Shown: piece after piece, positions 14,105 through 14,166 of the stretch
Position numbering within the stretch: the stretch's first letter is position 1
Layout: each line of letters opens with the position of its first letter
Assembly: GCA_030638385.1 (NCBI GenBank)
Contig: DAOWES010000205.1
Span: 1 to 14,166, forward strand
Source: Candidatus Cloacimonadota bacterium
Lineage (GTDB): Bacteria > Cloacimonadota > Cloacimonadia > Cloacimonadales > TCS61
DNA length: 14,166 nucleotides
Direction of reading: 5' to 3'
Notes under the pieces: generated by a model
The model's input: only the letters and a program-made list of their open reading frames with translations
Databases searched by the model: none
What the model was told of the DNA's origin: nothing
Program-made: the position numbers and the translations under genes

Positions 14105-14166
14105 TGGCAACTAAGATTCGGCTCTGAACAAAGTGAAGAACGATATCTACGAGTCGGCTACGAATC

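Larger units (their letters stand above)
13826..14166. repeat. Gene-free patchwork of short palindromes and repeat-like fragments
   Basis: No credible gene is visible. Several short inverted repeats lie in tandem: CTCTC/GAGAG (13846-13850, 13858-13862), CCTCTCC/GGAGAGG (13892-13898, 13904-13910), AATCC/GGATT (14007-14011, 14015-14019), CCCCTCT/AGAGGGG (14088-14094, 14098-14104) and GATTCG/CGAATC (14115-14120, 14161-14166), the last reaching the window edge. 'ACACAGATCAACACAGATTT' (14027-14046) also looks like the widespread cACAGATta-type repeat. The GC-richer composition and mixed fragments suggest nested insertions of small repeats rather than a unique sequence. Confidence 0.65.

Noticed and set aside
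1..14166. A new defence, CRISPR, toxin-antitoxin or mobile system
   Set aside because: No repeats with regular spacers, no nuclease, transposase or integrase domains, and no tRNA-like folds were found. The genes are core housekeeping apart from the few unassigned ones listed.

Overview
This is an AT-rich bacterial window (about one third G+C by eye). Every gene lies on the + strand and coding is dense. The content is conserved housekeeping: envelope chaperones, phospholipid synthesis, Sec translocation, formyl-methionine processing, ribosome assembly, NADP synthesis, DNA repair, membrane-domain proteins and glycolysis. Two predicted lipoproteins and a signal-peptide SurA-like chaperone point to a Gram-negative, double-membrane cell. 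The AT-rich style, the tandem parvulin proteins and the palindromic intergenic repeats of the 'CCTCTCC...GGAGAGG', 'CCCCTCT...AGAGGGG' and 'TGTCATC...GATGACA' types suggest the FCB side of the tree, perhaps Cloacimonadota. That placement is an inference from memory and is not proven by the sequence.

Layout. Bases 1-2877 hold the C-terminal end of a probable secreted DNRLRE-type protein, a PpiC-type lipoprotein, a SurA-like tandem-parvulin protein and PgpA. A 233-base gap follows, with a two-tier hairpin and a candidate promoter. Then comes a tight run of ten genes from 3111 to 11586: yajC, def, fmt, a DUF116 membrane protein, rsgA, nadK, recN, a two-TM protein resembling DUF4349, an NfeD protein and an SPFH/stomatin protein. 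From def onward, neighbours overlap or sit at most 8 bases apart, so this is most likely one operon, with yajC 75 bases upstream. A 277-base gap carries a nested inverted repeat of about 115 bases and a strong terminator-like hairpin. Enolase follows with its own terminator, then a small lipoprotein gene. The last 341 bases have no credible gene and are a patchwork of short palindromes and repeat-like fragments.

How the genes work together. The two parvulin-family proteins probably act on exported or outer-membrane proteins delivered through Sec, to which YajC belongs. Def and Fmt remove and add the formyl group at the two ends of the initiator-methionine cycle and overlap physically. RsgA matures the 30S subunit. 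NfeD and the SPFH protein form the classic membrane-microdomain pair, and the two-TM protein beside them may be an envelope partner.

I found no clear new defence or mobile system. The features most worth a second look are the split loss of catalytic histidines in the two parvulin proteins, the cysteine-altered DUF116 protein in the fmt operon, the unassigned membrane protein between recN and nfeD, the five-fold 11-residue repeat in the SPFH protein, the hairpin just before enolase, and the palindromic repeats.
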